Below, piece after piece: positions 61,428 through 64,000 of a DNA stretch of 64,000 nt. How positions within the stretch are numbered: the stretch's first letter is position 1; each line of letters starts with the position of its first letter. The notes under the pieces were generated by a model. That model worked only from the letters and a program-made list of their open reading frames with translations, had not been told where the DNA came from and did no database searches. The stretch is from Bacillus sp. MYb209 (GTDB lineage Bacteria; Bacillota; Bacilli; Bacillales; Bacillaceae_G), in contig NZ_PCNZ01000020.1 in NCBI RefSeq assembly GCF_002975175.1, forward strand, positions 29,941-93,940, in the 5' to 3' direction. The position numbers were made by a program, and so were the translations under genes.

Positions 61428-62321
61428 TTATTTCAGTTTTTCACCGAATAAAGAACCCATTAAAGCAACCGCTGTTGTTGCTGTTCTGTTTCTCTCATCT
61501 AAAATTGTATTTACTTCAACAAACTCAGCAGATGTAACAATATCAGCTTCTGCTAACATCTCCATCGCTAAGTGGCTTTCACGATAAGATAGACCACCAA
61601 TTACAGGTGTTCCAACTCCTGGTGCGTCATGAGGATCAAGCCCATCTAAATCTAATGATAAATGAACACCATCAGTATGAGATAAATACGCAATTGTTTC
61701 TTCCATAACAGCCGTCATACCCATACGATCAATTTCATGCATTGAGAATACTTTGATGCCTTCTTCACGAATAAAGTCTTTTTCTCCTTCATCTAATGCA
61801 CGTGCACCGATAATTACAACGTTCTCTTTCTTCACCTTTGGATATGACCCGTATAAGTCTACAAGTGAAGAATGTCCATATCCTAAACTTGCAGCAAGTG
61901 ACATACCGTGAATATTTCCAGATGGTGAAGTCTCTTCTGTATTTAAATCACCGTGTGCATCATACCAAATAACACCTAAATTTTTATAATGTTTCGCTAC
62001 ACCAGCCAGCGTACCGATAGCAATACTGTGATCGCCGCCCAATACAAGTGGAAACCGACCTTCTTCTATAATATGATCAACCTTACTTGCTAACTCATTA
62101 CATACAGTTGCAACTTGTGTAAGGTTTCTTAACTTTGTATTTTCATCTATTTCTTTTTCTCTCTCTATACATATATCTCCCATATCTTTTACGCTATATC
62201 CAATTTCTTCGATTCTTTCAATTACCCCTGCATAACGGATCGCGCTTGGTCCCATATCAACCCCGCGACGCATCTGTCCTAAATCCATTGGAACTCCAAT
62301 AACTGAGATTTCTTTTTTCAT
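61428..62321 (-). CDS. rocF: Arginase
   Basis: A 297-aa manganese enzyme hydrolysing arginine to ornithine and urea. The metal ligands are visible in [18 protein letters not shown] and [11 protein letters not shown], and the cap region [12 protein letters not shown] is typical. It appears monocistronic. The 269-nt stretch upstream (62322-62590) holds no further gene that I can support. Confidence 0.95.
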   Translation of the reverse strand: MKKEISVIGVPMDLGQMRRGVDMGPSAIRYAGVIERIEEIGYSVKDMGDICIEREKEIDENTKLRNLTQVATVCNELASKVDHIIEEGRFPLVLGGDHSIAIGTLAGVAKHYKNLGVIWYDAHGDLNTEETSPSGNIHGMSLAASLGYGHSSLVDLYGSYPKVKKENVVIIGARALDEGEKDFIREEGIKVFSMHEIDRMGMTAVMEETIAYLSHTDGVHLSLDLDGLDPHDAPGVGTPVIGGLSYRESHLAMEMLAEADIVTSAEFVEVNTILDERNRTATTAVALMGSLFGEKLK

Positions 62322-62574
62322 AGATAGTATCCCCCTTTTATGCCTTCACTAAATATTTTAAATCTTTTATATAGTCTGACTCAACTCGACATTTTTCTGC
62401 ATGGATATACATTTTATTCACTTACATTTACGTTGGAATCCCAATTTTTAAACTATTCTATGTATAAAGTTAACTTGATGAACCAACTAACTTTTCTATC
62501 AGCTAATATTTTTATCAGTGCTTTTCTCCATTACTACCTAGAATTACACAAGATATCCTCAAATAAATAGATTA

Positions 62575-62605
62575 AAAAACGCTTCTACATTTAGAAGCGT
62601 TTTTC
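62575..62605 (-). terminator. Terminator of the glycerate kinase gene
   Basis: AAAAACGCTTCTA pairs with TAGAAGCGTTTTT. Confidence 0.82.
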
Positions 62606-63736
62606 TGATGCTAGTTTCCATACTGCTGCAATATTTTTTGCTGTCATTTCGATATTCTCTTCTGCCGCTTTATATGCTTCTTCTAATGTCATTGGACTAG
62701 CCGTAATACTAAACACTGCATCAATTCCCTTTTCATAAACAATTGTATAGTTCGGAGATACAGATCCACCAATAGCAATTACAGGAATATGACGAAATTT
62801 CGCCCGCTTCGCGACACCAACAGGAGCTTTTCCATAAGCTGTTTGTTCATCTATTCTTCCCTCACCAGTTACAATAAGATCGGCACCCTCTATACACTTA
62901 TCAAAATTTGTATAATCTAATACAATTTCAATCCCTTTTCTTAGCTGTCCCTTTAGTACTGCAACGACAGCGGCTCCCATTCCTCCAGCTGCCCCCGCAC
63001 CTGGTATTTCAGATACATCAAAAGATACATGTTGTTTAAGTATATTAGCATAATGTTTTAAATTCTCATCTAGCTCTTTCATCATCTCTACATTCGCACC
63101 TTTTTGTCTCGCAAATACAAAAGATGCCCCGCTCAGTCCAACTAAAGGGTTATCTACATCACATGCTGCTTCTAACTTTATATCTTCCAGGCGTGAATCA
63201 ATCCTAGAAAGGTCAACAGTGGTTATCAAATGCAATGTCCCTCCAGAAGGTTCTATTACCTCACCTTTCCTATTTATAAATCTTGCGCCTAAGGCAGATA
63301 GCATACCAGCCCCACCATCATTTGTAGCACTTCCTCCAAGCCCTAAAATAATGTGTTTAGCTCCTTGATCTAATGCATGTAATATAAGTTCGCCTGTCCC
63401 TTTTGTCGTTGTAATAAGTGGGTTTCTATTTTCAATTGGAACGTGTTGTAATCCTGATGCTGCCGCCATTTCAATAAATGCTGTCTTCTTATCCTTAGAC
63501 ATACCATAAAAGGCTTGCACGCTCTCTCCAAGCGGCCCTGTCACATTAAGTGATATAATTCTCCCCATTGTAGCACCAACAAGAGATTCAACCGTTCCTT
63601 CGCCTCCATCTCCAACTGGCACTTTAACATACTCTGCTTTAGGAAAAATTGCTGCAAAGCCTCTTTCAATAGCTTCACATACCTCTATAGCTTTCAGGCT
63701 TTCTTTATATGAATCCGATGCAATGACAACTTTCAT
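62591..63736 (-). CDS. Glycerate kinase (GarK/GlxK type)
   Basis: A 381-aa kinase phosphorylating D-glycerate. Motifs VVIASDSYKESLKAIEV, VPVGDGGEGTVE, LGLGGSATNDGGAGMLSALG and IVTGEGRIDEQTAYGK are typical of glycerate kinase family 2. The ATG at 63736 follows GGGGGAGG; an ATG 21 nt earlier is an artefact. No glyoxylate-pathway neighbours are present. Confidence 0.92.
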   Translation of the reverse strand: MKVVIASDSYKESLKAIEVCEAIERGFAAIFPKAEYVKVPVGDGGEGTVESLVGATMGRIISLNVTGPLGESVQAFYGMSKDKKTAFIEMAAASGLQHVPIENRNPLITTTKGTGELILHALDQGAKHIILGLGGSATNDGGAGMLSALGARFINRKGEVIEPSGGTLHLITTVDLSRIDSRLEDIKLEAACDVDNPLVGLSGASFVFARQKGANVEMMKELDENLKHYANILKQHVSFDVSEIPGAGAAGGMGAAVVAVLKGQLRKGIEIVLDYTNFDKCIEGADLIVTGEGRIDEQTAYGKAPVGVAKRAKFRHIPVIAIGGSVSPNYTIVYEKGIDAVFSITASPMTLEEAYKAAEENIEMTAKNIAAVWKLASEKRF

Positions 63737-63825
63737 AATTACCTCCCCCTTATTCAATCCCTTTTTTTCATTTTAAACGATATACGGAAAAGTTGCCTTT
63801 TGGAGTGGAATTTAAACACAAAAAA

Positions 63826-63850
63826 AGCTTACATCATTTGATGTAAGCTT
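63826..63850 (-). terminator. Terminator of the tRNA operon
   Basis: AAGCTTACATCA pairs with TGATGTAAGCTT, followed by TTTTTTT on the minus strand. Confidence 0.85.
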
Positions 63851-63862
63851 TCCCTATTTATA

Positions 63863-63935
63863 TGGAGCCTAGCGGGATCGAACCGCTGACCTCCTGCGTG
63901 CAAGGCAGGCGCTCTCCCAGCTGAGCTAAGGCCCC
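63863..63935 (-). tRNA. tRNA-Ala (anticodon TGC)
   Basis: 73 nt forming a full cloverleaf: acceptor GGGGCCT with AGGCTCC, D arm AGCTCAGCTGGGAGAGC, anticodon TGC in CTTGCAC, T loop GGTTCGATCC. The discriminator is A and no CCA is encoded. Confidence 0.95.
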
Positions 63936-63945
63936 TTAGTAATTA

Positions 63946-64000
63946 AGCGGAAGACGGGATTCGAACCCGCGACCCCAACCTTGGCAAGGTTGTATTCTAC
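63946..64000 (-). tRNA. tRNA-Gly (anticodon GCC), partial
   Basis: The 3' three quarters of a glycine tRNA: anticodon GCC in TTGCCAA, T arm GCGGGTTCGAATCCCGT, acceptor CTTCCGC, discriminator T. The 5' end lies outside the window. Confidence 0.93.

Noticed and set aside
1-64000. CRISPR arrays, prophage or rRNA genes
   Set aside because: No regularly spaced 25-40-nt repeats, phage structural genes or rRNA sequence were seen.

Overview
The window comes from a low-GC Firmicute chromosome, almost certainly a member of the Bacillus cereus group. The evidence is the AT-rich base composition, the strong AGGAGG-type ribosome binding sites, the gene families (DUF4931, DUF2334, YitT, GlcU, DUF4256, DUF5068), a bcr1-type repeat with a TTTAT duplication, and the cdaA-cdaR-glmM-glmS block with a glmS ribozyme. 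All calls are from reading the sequence; no database search was run.

Layout. 1-4263 (minus): an ABC exporter (ATPase plus two ABC-2 permeases) behind a NarL-type two-component system, in the same order as the B. subtilis linearmycin-resistance genes lnrJKLMN. 4417-6610 (minus): an ABC-F protein with a leader peptide and two terminator hairpins, an apparent antibiotic-responsive attenuator. 6691-18560: housekeeping and accessory genes interleaved with repeated copies of a very small two-peptide operon. These copies, a 37-aa membrane peptide and a YxeA-family gene share one promoter design: a TTACA-N4-TGTAA box whose end lies exactly 45 nt before the -10 element, seen in eight promoters. One copy has decayed around a giant palindrome and another carries a bcr1 insertion. 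This unnamed small-peptide regulon is the most interesting system in the window.

18556-24162: a HTH/PBP regulator divergent from modAB (no modC), glcU, proC and yvgN. 24239-46330 contains three SAM-I (S-box) riboswitches. They precede an OppA-like lipoprotein gene (followed by a broken paralogue), a complete Opp-type operon on the minus strand, and metQNI, so much of this stretch is probably methionine or methionine-peptide uptake. Between them lie an AraC regulator, lipoproteins, a Bcr/CflA efflux pump, a large membrane protein and an FAD oxidase coupled to a half-size MFS protein. 46379-50861: an SDR, a DUF5068 lipoprotein, an anti-sigma fragment, a DoxX gene under a Rex-like operator, and DUF4256.

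51000-55200 is an island next to glmS: an IS110-family element with a structured 5' region (candidate bridge RNA), an S9 peptidase, and a truncated TnsA at the classic Tn7 attachment position downstream of glmS. 55228-61180 (minus) is cdaA-cdaR-glmM, then the glmS ribozyme and glmS, linking c-di-AMP synthesis to cell-wall amino-sugar synthesis. The window ends with rocF, a glycerate kinase and two tRNA genes (Ala, and Gly running off the end).
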